Shown here piece by piece: positions 51,214-59,873 of a stretch of DNA of 64,000 nt. The position numbers and the translations under genes were made by a program. The notes under the pieces were generated by a model, which saw only the letters and a program-made list of their open reading frames with translations, ran no database searches and was not told the DNA's origin. Source of the stretch: Bacteroidia bacterium (GTDB taxonomy: Bacteria; Bacteroidota; Bacteroidia; B-17B0; Aurantibacillaceae); NCBI GenBank assembly GCA_026003255.1, contig BPGX01000004.1, forward strand, positions 164,104 to 228,103. Direction: 5' to 3'. Each line of letters starts with the position of its first letter. Position 1 is the first letter of the stretch.

Positions 51214-52758
51214 ATGAAAAAGATATTCTTTCTCTCTCTACTGCTTGCCATAATAGCGGGATGTAATAAGAGAACCGCTGAACTGGTGGGTGTGCAACCA
51301 CGCGAACAATGGTATCAACCAGATCCTTATGGAATGCTTTATATTCCATTAGGAAGTTTTCACATGGGACCCAGTGATGAAGAAACAACCATGGCACATA
51401 CAGCCAGAAGCCGGATGGTTTCAGTACAATCATTTTATATTGACGACTCAGAAATTTCCAATAATGAATACCGCCAATTTGTGTACTGGGTCAGAGATTC
51501 TATTGCGAGAAGATTACTGGCTAATGGTTCAAATGCAGACGCACAAGAATATCAAATACCTCAAGAAGATTTTTTAGCCATGTGGCCAGAATACAAAGGC
51601 GACCAAAATTTACCCGAATTTTATATCAATTGGGAAACTAAAATCCGTTGGGATAGTGATGATGAAGATTACAGAAATGATCTTCAGCCACTGTATATTC
51701 CGGAAGTTGAAAGATTTTACAACAGAAAGCAAATAGATACCCGTAAGCTCAATTATGAATATTACAGAATAGACATTCGCCTTGCTGCTCAAAAATCAAA
51801 CAGATTCATCCCCAACAAATCGCCTGATGTATGGGATGCCGCCCACGAATACAAAAAAGCAGAATACATCAATGGAATTACTTTGAATGATGGACAAAAC
51901 GGACAACCGGGAACACCCACCACTCCTGTCGGAGACCCTGAAAAAGACAATAAAACATTGGGAGCATATAATGTGAAAGATCAAGTATCCACAGGGCAAG
52001 GTAATTATATCTTAAGAGAAAGAAACGGAGTAGACAGGTCGGTCTTCATTGTCAAAGATATTATTAATGTTTATCCCGATACATTGGCTTGGGTTCATGA
52101 TTATACATATTCGTTTAATGAGCCATTAACCAATATGTATTTCTGGCACCCTGCTTACGACAATTACCCCGTGGTGGGTATTACATGGAAGCAGGCACGT
52201 GCTTTTTCAATTTGGAGGTCTTTGTTGTTAAACAATTATTTGATTGGATCAGGGCAAAGTATAGTGAACGATTTTCGCCTGCCAACCGAAGCCGAGTGGG
52301 AATATGCTGCCAGAGGCGGATTGAAATTATCTCCTTACCCTTGGGGAGGCCCTTATATTCGTAATGCTCGCGGATGTTTCTTAGGCAACTTTAAACCCAT
52401 GAGAGGTTCTTACATAGATGATGGTGGATTTCATACCGTATATATTTATTCGTACAACCCAAATGATTATGGACTTTACTGCATGGCAGGAAATGTGGCA
52501 GAATGGACAAGCAACGCATTTGATGAATCTGCTTATGATTTCTCACATGATTTAAACCCCGATTATGTATATGAAGCACAAGATAAAGAAGCTAATGTCT
52601 TAAAAAGAAAAGTTATCAGAGGCGGAAGCTGGAAAGATGTGGGATTTTATTTGCAGGTTTGGGCCAGAACTTACGAATATCAAGATACAGCCAAATGCTA
52701 TGTTGGCTTCAGAAATGTTATGACTTATCTCGGAAGAGCAAAAGGAGATGAGTTGTAA
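51214..52758 (+). CDS. gldK: gliding motility / T9SS lipoprotein GldK (PorK), FGE-sulfatase fold
   Basis: Lipobox IIAGCNKRT; YGMLYIPLGSFHMGPSDEE; RLPTEAEWEYAARGG; VIRGGSWKDVGFYLQVWARTYE; position upstream of gldL/M/N. Confidence 0.95.
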   Translation: MKKIFFLSLLLAIIAGCNKRTAELVGVQPREQWYQPDPYGMLYIPLGSFHMGPSDEETTMAHTARSRMVSVQSFYIDDSEISNNEYRQFVYWVRDSIARRLLANGSNADAQEYQIPQEDFLAMWPEYKGDQNLPEFYINWETKIRWDSDDEDYRNDLQPLYIPEVERFYNRKQIDTRKLNYEYYRIDIRLAAQKSNRFIPNKSPDVWDAAHEYKKAEYINGITLNDGQNGQPGTPTTPVGDPEKDNKTLGAYNVKDQVSTGQGNYILRERNGVDRSVFIVKDIINVYPDTLAWVHDYTYSFNEPLTNMYFWHPAYDNYPVVGITWKQARAFSIWRSLLLNNYLIGSGQSIVNDFRLPTEAEWEYAARGGLKLSPYPWGGPYIRNARGCFLGNFKPMRGSYIDDGGFHTVYIYSYNPNDYGLYCMAGNVAEWTSNAFDESAYDFSHDLNPDYVYEAQDKEANVLKRKVIRGGSWKDVGFYLQVWARTYEYQDTAKCYVGFRNVMTYLGRAKGDEL

Positions 52759-52817
52759 TGCATCAATAAAAGCAAACCATTAAAACAAAAATCACTAACA
52801 ATTAAAAATCAAGTACT

Positions 52818-53660
52818 ATGAGCAAACTACCAAAAGTAAAAGGGTTCAAAAGATTCTTACACATCGCTTCATCCGGCGGCGCATCCATTGTAATTCTCGG
52901 CGCCTTATTTAAAATTATGCACTGGCCGGGATGGGATGTAATGCTTATATCAGGAATGTGTACCGAAGCAATTATATTTACGCTTTTTGCCATGGATATC
53001 CCTCACGAAGAATACGACTGGACTTTAGCTATATCCTGAACTGGCGGGTATGGCTTCAGAACATACTGAAGAGGAGCAAGATAACGTGGCTTAACCCCTA
53101 CTCAACAATTGGACCTTAGCTCTTGAAAATGCCAAAATTGGACCTGAACTGTTACAAAGCTTAAGTGAAGGGCTTAACTAAGATTATCCGAAACCGCTAA
53201 GCAAATCGGTGACATTTCTGATGCCCAAGTTGCCACTAATGAATATGTAGGATAGTCTGAAACAAGCATCCTCGAAATGTGAGCGAACTGGCTGATACTT
53301 ACGCTAAAGCTGCTGATTCAAAGTATGAGTTCTTTGGCAAACACCGATGCCGGACAACTTGGTGAAAATGTTAACGAAGTTAGCGAATCACTCAAGTAAA
53401 TTCTCCAAAAATGTAGCTGCGCTCAACGCTACCTACGAACTGCAACTACAATTCGGCAAAAGAAAGTCATTGGAAAATGTCAATCAGTTTTACGGCAGCT
53501 TAGAAGATTTAATTGAAAAATCTGACGTGATGCAAATTCTGCAGACACCAAAAAATATAGAGAAGAAATGAGCACTTTGGCATCTAACTTGTCGGCACTG
53601 AACACTATTTATGGTAATATGCTCAATGCCATGAGCTACAAACCCGTAAATCAGTATTAA
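52818..53660 (+). CDS. gldL: gliding motility protein GldL (PorL), reading frame broken repeatedly
   Basis: MSKLPKVKGFKRFLHIASSGGASIVILGALFKIMHWPGWDVMLISGMCTEAIIFTLFAMD then, in changing frames, YPELAGM, LENAKIGPELLQSLSEGLN, LSETAKQIGDISDAQVATNEYV, MSSLANTDAGQLGENVNEVSESL, SKFSKNVAALNATYELQLQ, YREEMSTLASNLSALNTIYGNMLNAMSYKPVNQY*. Confidence 0.92.
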
Positions 53661-53704
53661 AAATTTAAACTTGGAAATTTCTTGAACTTAAAAACATAAT
53701 TCAA

Positions 53705-55384
53705 TGGCAGGCGGTAAAGAAACACCCAGACAAAAGATGATAGGGATGATGTACTCTCGTATCTCACTGCCCTATTGGCTCTTAATGTGTCTAAACAGAT
53801 CCTGAAAGGATTTATTACTGTCAACGAAAGCATGGAAACCACTATTACTCAACCTGGATGAAAACAACAAACGTGTTACTGGAAGGATTTAAAGCAGCAG
53901 CCGACAATAACCCTGCGGCTAAAGCCCTACTACGAAAAAGCACTGGAAGCCAGAAAACTACATTGAGGAAACTGTGAAGTACTTTGAAGACAACCAAGTT
54001 TGAAGTGATTAAAAAAACGGACCAGGTACCCAATGTTGATAGAACTTATAAGCTTAAGTTTAGATAAAGGTAAAATTGATGATTACGATACTCCCACTGG
54101 CATGCTCATCGGTTCCGATCCAAGTAAGATGATTGATGGGGAATATTCAGCAAAAGCATTAAGAAGAAAATTGGAAAAACTTGTAACGGACCTGACGAAA
54201 TTGGTAGATAATATGCAGCAAGATAAAAAAACGCAATTTTTGAAAGAGGACTACGAACAAATCAAAAAGAAAATAGAAAATCTAAGACCTAAAGATAGTG
54301 ATAAAATTGAAGATGGTTTGAAACAAACCTGGGAAATATCCAACTTCAATCATTTACCAATGGCCGCTGTTGTAACGAACTTAAACAAGATGATTGCTGA
54401 TATGAGAAATACCGAAGCCGAAATTTATCAAGTTTTTGCTGCAGCATCTGGTAAGGTAGCACTCAAATTTGACAAACTTTCTGCAAAAGTAATGCGCCCT
54501 CTTCCTATATTCAATCAGGGCAAGTTTATAAAGCTGACATTTTTCTCGCCGCCTCGTCCAGTGCTATGACGGCAGATATGATGGAAGTTCTTGTAGGTGC
54601 TGAATATGATTCTATTTCAAAACAATTAAAATCGCCTGGCAATCCTATTAAAATAGAAGATGGAATGGGTAAGTATGAAGTACAAACCGGTGGACAGGGT
54701 GAACAAACCCTAAAAGGGGTAATCAAATTCAAAAAACCAACCGGTGAGTATGAGTATTATCCTTTTTCTACAACATATATGGTGGCTGCTCCATCTGTTG
54801 CCGTTGAGCCTGAAAAAATGAATGTGTTTTATATTGGTGTAGAAAACCCTGTTGTAGTTTCTGCTGCTGGTGTTTCACCAACAGACCTACAAGTTTCTAT
54901 TAGTGGAGGTGGAGGTAAAATCGTGCCTAAAGGCGGCGGAAAATATATTGTAACTGTTACAACTCCCGGAGAATGTAAAATCAGTGTTTCAGCCAAAACA
55001 AAAGATGGCGTAAAACCACAAGGACCTCCAAAAGTTTTTCGCGTGAAAAGAATTCCTGACCCGCTTCCAAAATTAGGTGGAAAACCTGCCAATGGAGTTA
55101 TGGAAATGCCTAAATTACAATTAGGTTCTATTGGTGGTGTGGGTGCAGAAGTTCCGGGATTTGACTTTGATGTAAAATTCCCTGTGCTAGAATTCACCTT
55201 CAGTGCAGTAGTAAAGGGTTCATTAAAAGAATTTAAGTGTACAGGTGCCAATTTGTCTCCAGAAGCAAAAGCTGTTTTACAATCCCTTGCACCAGGTGGA
55301 AAATGTTATTTTGAAAACATTAAAGTAAAAGCACCAGATGGCTCTGTTCGTACCCTTTCAACAGTATCTTTGAAAGTAAAATAA
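53705..55384 (+). CDS. gldM: gliding motility protein GldM (PorM), N-terminal third broken by frameshifts
   Basis: MAGGKETPRQKMIGMMY / LTALLALNVSKQILKGFITVNESMETT / ...VDRTYKLK; PIFNQG / VYKADIFLAASSSAMTADMM; intact C-terminal domain 54566-55384. Confidence 0.93.
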
Positions 55385-55390
55385 AATTAT

Positions 55391-56248
55391 ATGAAAACAA
55401 TATCCAGATTTTTTTTAATGCTAATTCTCTGTGCCTCTTCCTTGACCCTGATGAATGCACAACAAGGCGTTTTCAAACCGGGCGATTATAGAGATGGAAT
55501 ATATGAAAAGGAAAACTCTGTGAATAGGCGCTTTATACCATATACCTTTTTGAGAGAGGCGGATGTGGCATACAAAAAAAGAATCTGGAGAGACATTGAT
55601 TTAAGGGATAAAATTAATTTGCCGTTGTATTATCCTATCAATTATGAATCATCTGAAACAAGGATTTCTCTTTTTCAGCTTCTAAAAAGATACGCTATAA
55701 GTGGGCAAATTATCACGTTTTCTGATGAGCAATTTTTAATTCCATTACAACTTTCTGATGTAAAAACCAAATTCTCAAAATGTGATTCAATAGAAGAAAG
55801 TACCTACGACGCTAACGGCAACGAAATTTTAACTAAAACATGGCAATGTGATTCACTCTCCATCTTAAGAAATGTTCTAAAATACAGAGTGAAAGAAGAT
55901 TGGTTCTTTGACAAACAACGTTCTGTCCTGGATGTTAGGATTTTAGGTTTGCAGGCTAATTTGTATGTTGAAGAAAAAGAAACATTCAAAGACCTTTTTT
56001 GGGTATACTACCCTGCTTGCCGTCCTTTCTTTGCAAAACACGAAGTGTTTAACCCCAGAAATCCTTCTGAAAACAGAACCTTTGAAGATATTTTCTGGAA
56101 AAGACAATTCAATAGTACTATCATCAAAGAAGAAAATGTCTATGATAGAATGTTATTAGAATACTTAAGGGGCCTGGATAATTTATTGGAAGCCGAAAGG
56201 ATTAAAAACGATATGTTCCGTTGGGAACACGACTTGTGGCATCTCTAA
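55391..56248 (+). CDS. gldN: gliding motility protein GldN (PorN)
   Basis: Signal peptide; GVFKPGDYRDGIYEKENSVNRRFIPYTFLREADVAYKKRIWRDIDLRDKINLPLYYP. Confidence 0.93.
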   Translation: MKTISRFFLMLILCASSLTLMNAQQGVFKPGDYRDGIYEKENSVNRRFIPYTFLREADVAYKKRIWRDIDLRDKINLPLYYPINYESSETRISLFQLLKRYAISGQIITFSDEQFLIPLQLSDVKTKFSKCDSIEESTYDANGNEILTKTWQCDSLSILRNVLKYRVKEDWFFDKQRSVLDVRILGLQANLYVEEKETFKDLFWVYYPACRPFFAKHEVFNPRNPSENRTFEDIFWKRQFNSTIIKEENVYDRMLLEYLRGLDNLLEAERIKNDMFRWEHDLWHL

Positions 56249-56285
56249 TAAAGTATATTATTATTATTAGTAAAATCATTATTCT

Positions 56286-56711
56286 ATGAGAATTGTATTG
56301 TCTTTCATTTTTCTTTCTGTTGTAAGTGTTTTTTCATTCTGTAATGCACAGCGTAATCAAACTAAACCTCAAACTGTGGAAACCCCTTCAAGTCAAAACC
56401 CTCAAACCAAAAAGCTTACCTTTAAATTAATCATATCATTCACCAGCCATGCTTCTGGAATTGATTTTGAAAAGTATGATGCTATCATTAAATACATTCA
56501 ATCGCATCCTAAAAAGCCCAAATACAAACTTTATGGTTGGGGAAGGGAAGGTGAAGTAGATATTTGTATGAATTTAAAAGAATTGAAAAAATCAGAAAGA
56601 AAAATTTTTATCGAAGAAATTAAAAAAAGAGCACAAGGTTCAGACAGAGTTTTTGTGAATCATAATGTAACAAAAGAATTCGTTGTAGATAAATTAAAAG
56701 ACCCTCAATAA
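56286..56711 (+). CDS. secreted hypothetical protein downstream of gldN
   Basis: Signal peptide MRIVLSFIFLSVVSVFSFCNAQ; FKLIISFTSHASGIDFEKYDAIIKYIQSHPKKPKYKLYGWGREGEVDICMNL. Confidence 0.7.
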   Translation: MRIVLSFIFLSVVSVFSFCNAQRNQTKPQTVETPSSQNPQTKKLTFKLIISFTSHASGIDFEKYDAIIKYIQSHPKKPKYKLYGWGREGEVDICMNLKELKKSERKIFIEEIKKRAQGSDRVFVNHNVTKEFVVDKLKDPQ

Positions 56712-56739
56712 TTCAAAATAATTTTACTCTATTTTCATT

Positions 56740-56775
56740 AAACCCTGTTATAGAAAAACAGGGTTTTTTATTTTA
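56740..56775 (+). terminator. Rho-independent terminator ending the gld operon region
   Basis: AAACCCTGTT atagaaa AACAGGGTTTTTTATTTT. Confidence 0.85.
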
Positions 56776-56799
56776 CATTTGCTGCATAAAAATAAACCT

Positions 56800-59604
56800 A
56801 TGAAAAAAGTACTTAAAATTTCAGCCATTGTCATTGTAGTACTAATTGTTTTACTAATTTCTCTTCCCTTTCTCTTCAAAGGCAAAATTATTCAAACTGT
56901 AAAAAATACTATCAATGAAAACCTGAATGCTAAAGTGGACTTTGGTAACTTTGATTTATCTATTATTTCCTCATTTCCTGACTTCAAATTTGAAATTGAA
57001 AACGTATCGGTTGTTGGAATCAATGAATTTTCAAAAGATACGCTTGCTTTTATTAATAAATTAGATTTAAACTTGAATTTAAAAAGTGTTTTGTCGGGCG
57101 ACCAATATCAAATCAATAAAATTAGTATTACTTCTCCTCGCATTAAAGCCATCGTATTACCCGATGGAAAAGCCAATTGGGATATTGCTAAATCGGATAC
57201 AACTACAACTGCCACTGAAGATACATCGGCTGCTACCCCATTCAAATTATCACTCAAAAAATTCAAAATTGAAAATGCTTATATTGTGTACGATGATCAA
57301 CAATCTAAAATGTACAGTGAACTTTCTGATTTGAATTATGATTTAAGTGGTGATTTTACACAGGATGAATTTGATTTAATACAATCGCTTTCAATCAAAG
57401 AACTTACCTTCAAAATGGACAATATCGCTTATCTTAATAAAGCAAAATTCAACGCCAAAGCCAACATGAACGCTGACATGAAACAAATAAAATTTACTTT
57501 CAAAGAAAATGAATTTGACCTCAATGATTTTGTCTTGAAATTAGATGGATTTGTTGCAATGCCTAATGACAGTGATATTGTAATGGACATCAAAACTTCA
57601 ACAGTAAATAATACCTTTAAATCCTTATTATCTCTTGTCCCTGCCGTGTATAAGAAAGATTTTGCCGGACTGCAAGCATCCGGAAAAGTGAGTTTTTATG
57701 CCGATGCAAAAGGTACTTACAACAATCATTCCTATCCTTCTTTTAATGTCCAATTAGTAGTAAACAATGGAATGTTTAAATATCCATCATTACCCAAATC
57801 AGTTAATAATGTCAATGTTGACTTGAAAATAAGCAGTCCTTCAAATGTTTTAGATAAAATGATCATTGACTTAAATAAGTTCCATTTAGAAATGGCTGAA
57901 AATCCAATCGATGCAAAAGCCACTGTCAAAACACCTATTTCAGACCCAGATTTTGATGTCTTTTTAAAAGGTAAAATTAATTTAGCATCTGTAAAGGAAT
58001 TCATCCCTCTTGAAAAAAGCGATAATCTAAATGGAATAATCACTTCTGATATTCAATTAGCCGGAAGAATGAGCGATGTAGATAAAAAACAATTCGATAA
58101 GTTTAAAGCGAATGGAAAACTTGAAATTTCGGATATGTTATATCAAACACAATCACTTCCTTATGCAGTTAATCTCAAAAAAATGTTACTCAACTTTACC
58201 AATCAGTATGTTGAGTTATCTGAATTTTCTGCACTTGTTGGAAAATCTGATTTTAATGCCAAAGGAAAAATTGAAAACTTTATACAATATGTTTTCAAAG
58301 ATGAACTTTTGAAAGGACAATTTGATTTCTCTTCCACTCTAATTGATGTCAATGAACTCATGAGTAGTTCATCTACTACTACCACAACTACTTCTACAAC
58401 TACTGCATCTTCCGGCACAACTACCACCACTTCTTCCTCTACAACAACTCCTGCTGACATCCCGGGCAATGTGGATTTTGTTCTCAATGCTAAAATTGAC
58501 AAAGTACTCTATGACAAAATGGAAATTACCGACCTTAAAGGAAAAATTACCATTCGTGAAAAACGTTTAATAATGGACGATGTAGCAATGAATGTATTAG
58601 GTGGAAAACTCATTATGGATGGCTACTACGACTCCAAAAATTTGAAACAACCAAAAGTGAATTTCAACTTCAAAGTAGAAAACTTTGATGTACAAAAAAC
58701 ATTTGAAACATTCAATACCGTTCAAAAATTAGCCCCAATTGCCAAATACGCCAAAGGATTCTTTACTGCAACGCTTGAAAACTTTAATGTGGCTTTGAAT
58801 GAAAATATGGAACCCGATTTGAATAGTGTAGATGCTTATGGCGTAATTAAAACCAATAACATTGTCATCAGTGGATACGAACCTTTCAACAAACTTGCAG
58901 AAGCCCTGAAACAAGAACAATTCAAAACGATTAATGTTCAAAACCTCAATTTATCTTACAAAATCAAAAACGGACGAATGAGTTTTGATCCATTTACTAC
59001 CAAAATCAACCAGATTCAAACGACTATCTCTGGAAGTACAGGACTTGACCAAACGATTGATTACAAATGGGCTATGGAAATTCCCCGAAGCATGTTTGGC
59101 AATCAAACCAACAACGCCATGTCTGGATTATTACAGCAACTCAATCAGAAAGCCGGCACCAATGTTCAATTACCTGAAAAGATTAATCTGGACGTGTTAT
59201 TTGGAGGTACGGTGACAAAACCAACTATTAAAACCAGTATGAAAGAAACAGGACAGGCCGTGCAGCAAGAAATCAAGGAACAAGTTACACAAGCCGTAGT
59301 AGACAAAGCTGCTGAAGAAGCGCAGAAAATCCTGGAAGAAGCGCAAGAACAGGTCAACAAATTGAAAGCAGAAGCTCAAAAACAAGCTGAACAAATTAAA
59401 CAAGAGGCCTACAAACAAGCAGAGGAATTAGAGAAAAAAGGCGCCAATCCACTCGAAAAAATGGCTAATAAGAAGTTAGCCGAACAATTACGAAAAGAAG
59501 CCGATAAAAAAGCGCAAAAACTCATTGATGAGACCAACGCAAAATGCGATAAAATCATGGCGGACGCCAAAGCCAGAGCAGATGAAAAATTGCAGAAGAA
59601 GTAG
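56800..59604 (+). CDS. AsmA family outer-membrane biogenesis protein
   Basis: N-terminal TM and IKTVKNTINENLNAKVDFGNFDLSIISSFPDFKFEIENVSVVG; C-terminal AsmA domain; Ala/Lys/Glu coiled-coil tail. Start 56800 (MKKVLKISAIV). Confidence 0.9.
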   Translation: MKKVLKISAIVIVVLIVLLISLPFLFKGKIIQTVKNTINENLNAKVDFGNFDLSIISSFPDFKFEIENVSVVGINEFSKDTLAFINKLDLNLNLKSVLSGDQYQINKISITSPRIKAIVLPDGKANWDIAKSDTTTTATEDTSAATPFKLSLKKFKIENAYIVYDDQQSKMYSELSDLNYDLSGDFTQDEFDLIQSLSIKELTFKMDNIAYLNKAKFNAKANMNADMKQIKFTFKENEFDLNDFVLKLDGFVAMPNDSDIVMDIKTSTVNNTFKSLLSLVPAVYKKDFAGLQASGKVSFYADAKGTYNNHSYPSFNVQLVVNNGMFKYPSLPKSVNNVNVDLKISSPSNVLDKMIIDLNKFHLEMAENPIDAKATVKTPISDPDFDVFLKGKINLASVKEFIPLEKSDNLNGIITSDIQLAGRMSDVDKKQFDKFKANGKLEISDMLYQTQSLPYAVNLKKMLLNFTNQYVELSEFSALVGKSDFNAKGKIENFIQYVFKDELLKGQFDFSSTLIDVNELMSSSSTTTTTTSTTTASSGTTTTTSSSTTTPADIPGNVDFVLNAKIDKVLYDKMEITDLKGKITIREKRLIMDDVAMNVLGGKLIMDGYYDSKNLKQPKVNFNFKVENFDVQKTFETFNTVQKLAPIAKYAKGFFTATLENFNVALNENMEPDLNSVDAYGVIKTNNIVISGYEPFNKLAEALKQEQFKTINVQNLNLSYKIKNGRMSFDPFTTKINQIQTTISGSTGLDQTIDYKWAMEIPRSMFGNQTNNAMSGLLQQLNQKAGTNVQLPEKINLDVLFGGTVTKPTIKTSMKETGQAVQQEIKEQVTQAVVDKAAEEAQKILEEAQEQVNKLKAEAQKQAEQIKQEAYKQAEELEKKGANPLEKMANKKLAEQLRKEADKKAQKLIDETNAKCDKIMADAKARADEKLQKK

Positions 59605-59696
59605 AAAGTAGAGAATTTATTTGCTAAATTTTTCTGTCTTATCAGGTATATTTAATCCAATTCTACATTAGAAATTAAAATCATTTAGAAGAGATT

Positions 59697-59790
59697 CCTT
59701 CGGATGCTTTTGCATCCTCGCAATGACGGGTCTCTTCCTTATTTTTATAACTACCCTTCCAACTGTGGAAGGGTGAAAACAAAAAATCCT
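59697..59790. repeat. second copy of the dispersed intergenic repeat modules
   Basis: CCTCGCAATGACGGG at 59716-59730 and ACCCTTCCAACTGTGGAAGGGTGAAA hairpin at 59753-59778, matching modules at 22948-23130. Confidence 0.65.
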
Positions 59791-59873
59791 TAAAAAGTAA
59801 CGGTTATAAAGGAAAGCACAATATTTGAGAAATGTTTAATGAATAATCTCGGATTATATTATCAACCAGTTAG

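Noticed and set aside
52931-53119. 62-aa ORF overlapping gldL
   Set aside because: Alternative-frame translation of the frameshifted gldL region.
53020-54540. Programmed ribosomal frameshifting in gldL/gldM
   Set aside because: Too many independent frame changes without recurring slippery heptamers; clustered sequencing or assembly error is far more likely.
54829-55251. 140-aa minus-strand ORF opposite gldM
   Set aside because: Antisense to the well-supported GldM C-terminal domain; no signal or motif support.
58369-58460. Tandem trinucleotide repeat as a CRISPR or VNTR locus
   Set aside because: Codon-level Ser/Thr repeats inside an intact CDS with no spacer structure; no direct-repeat/spacer periodicity was seen anywhere in the window.
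58203-58502. 99-aa ORF with VVVEEEVVVVV opposite the AsmA gene
   Set aside because: Antisense translation of the Thr/Ser repeat linker.
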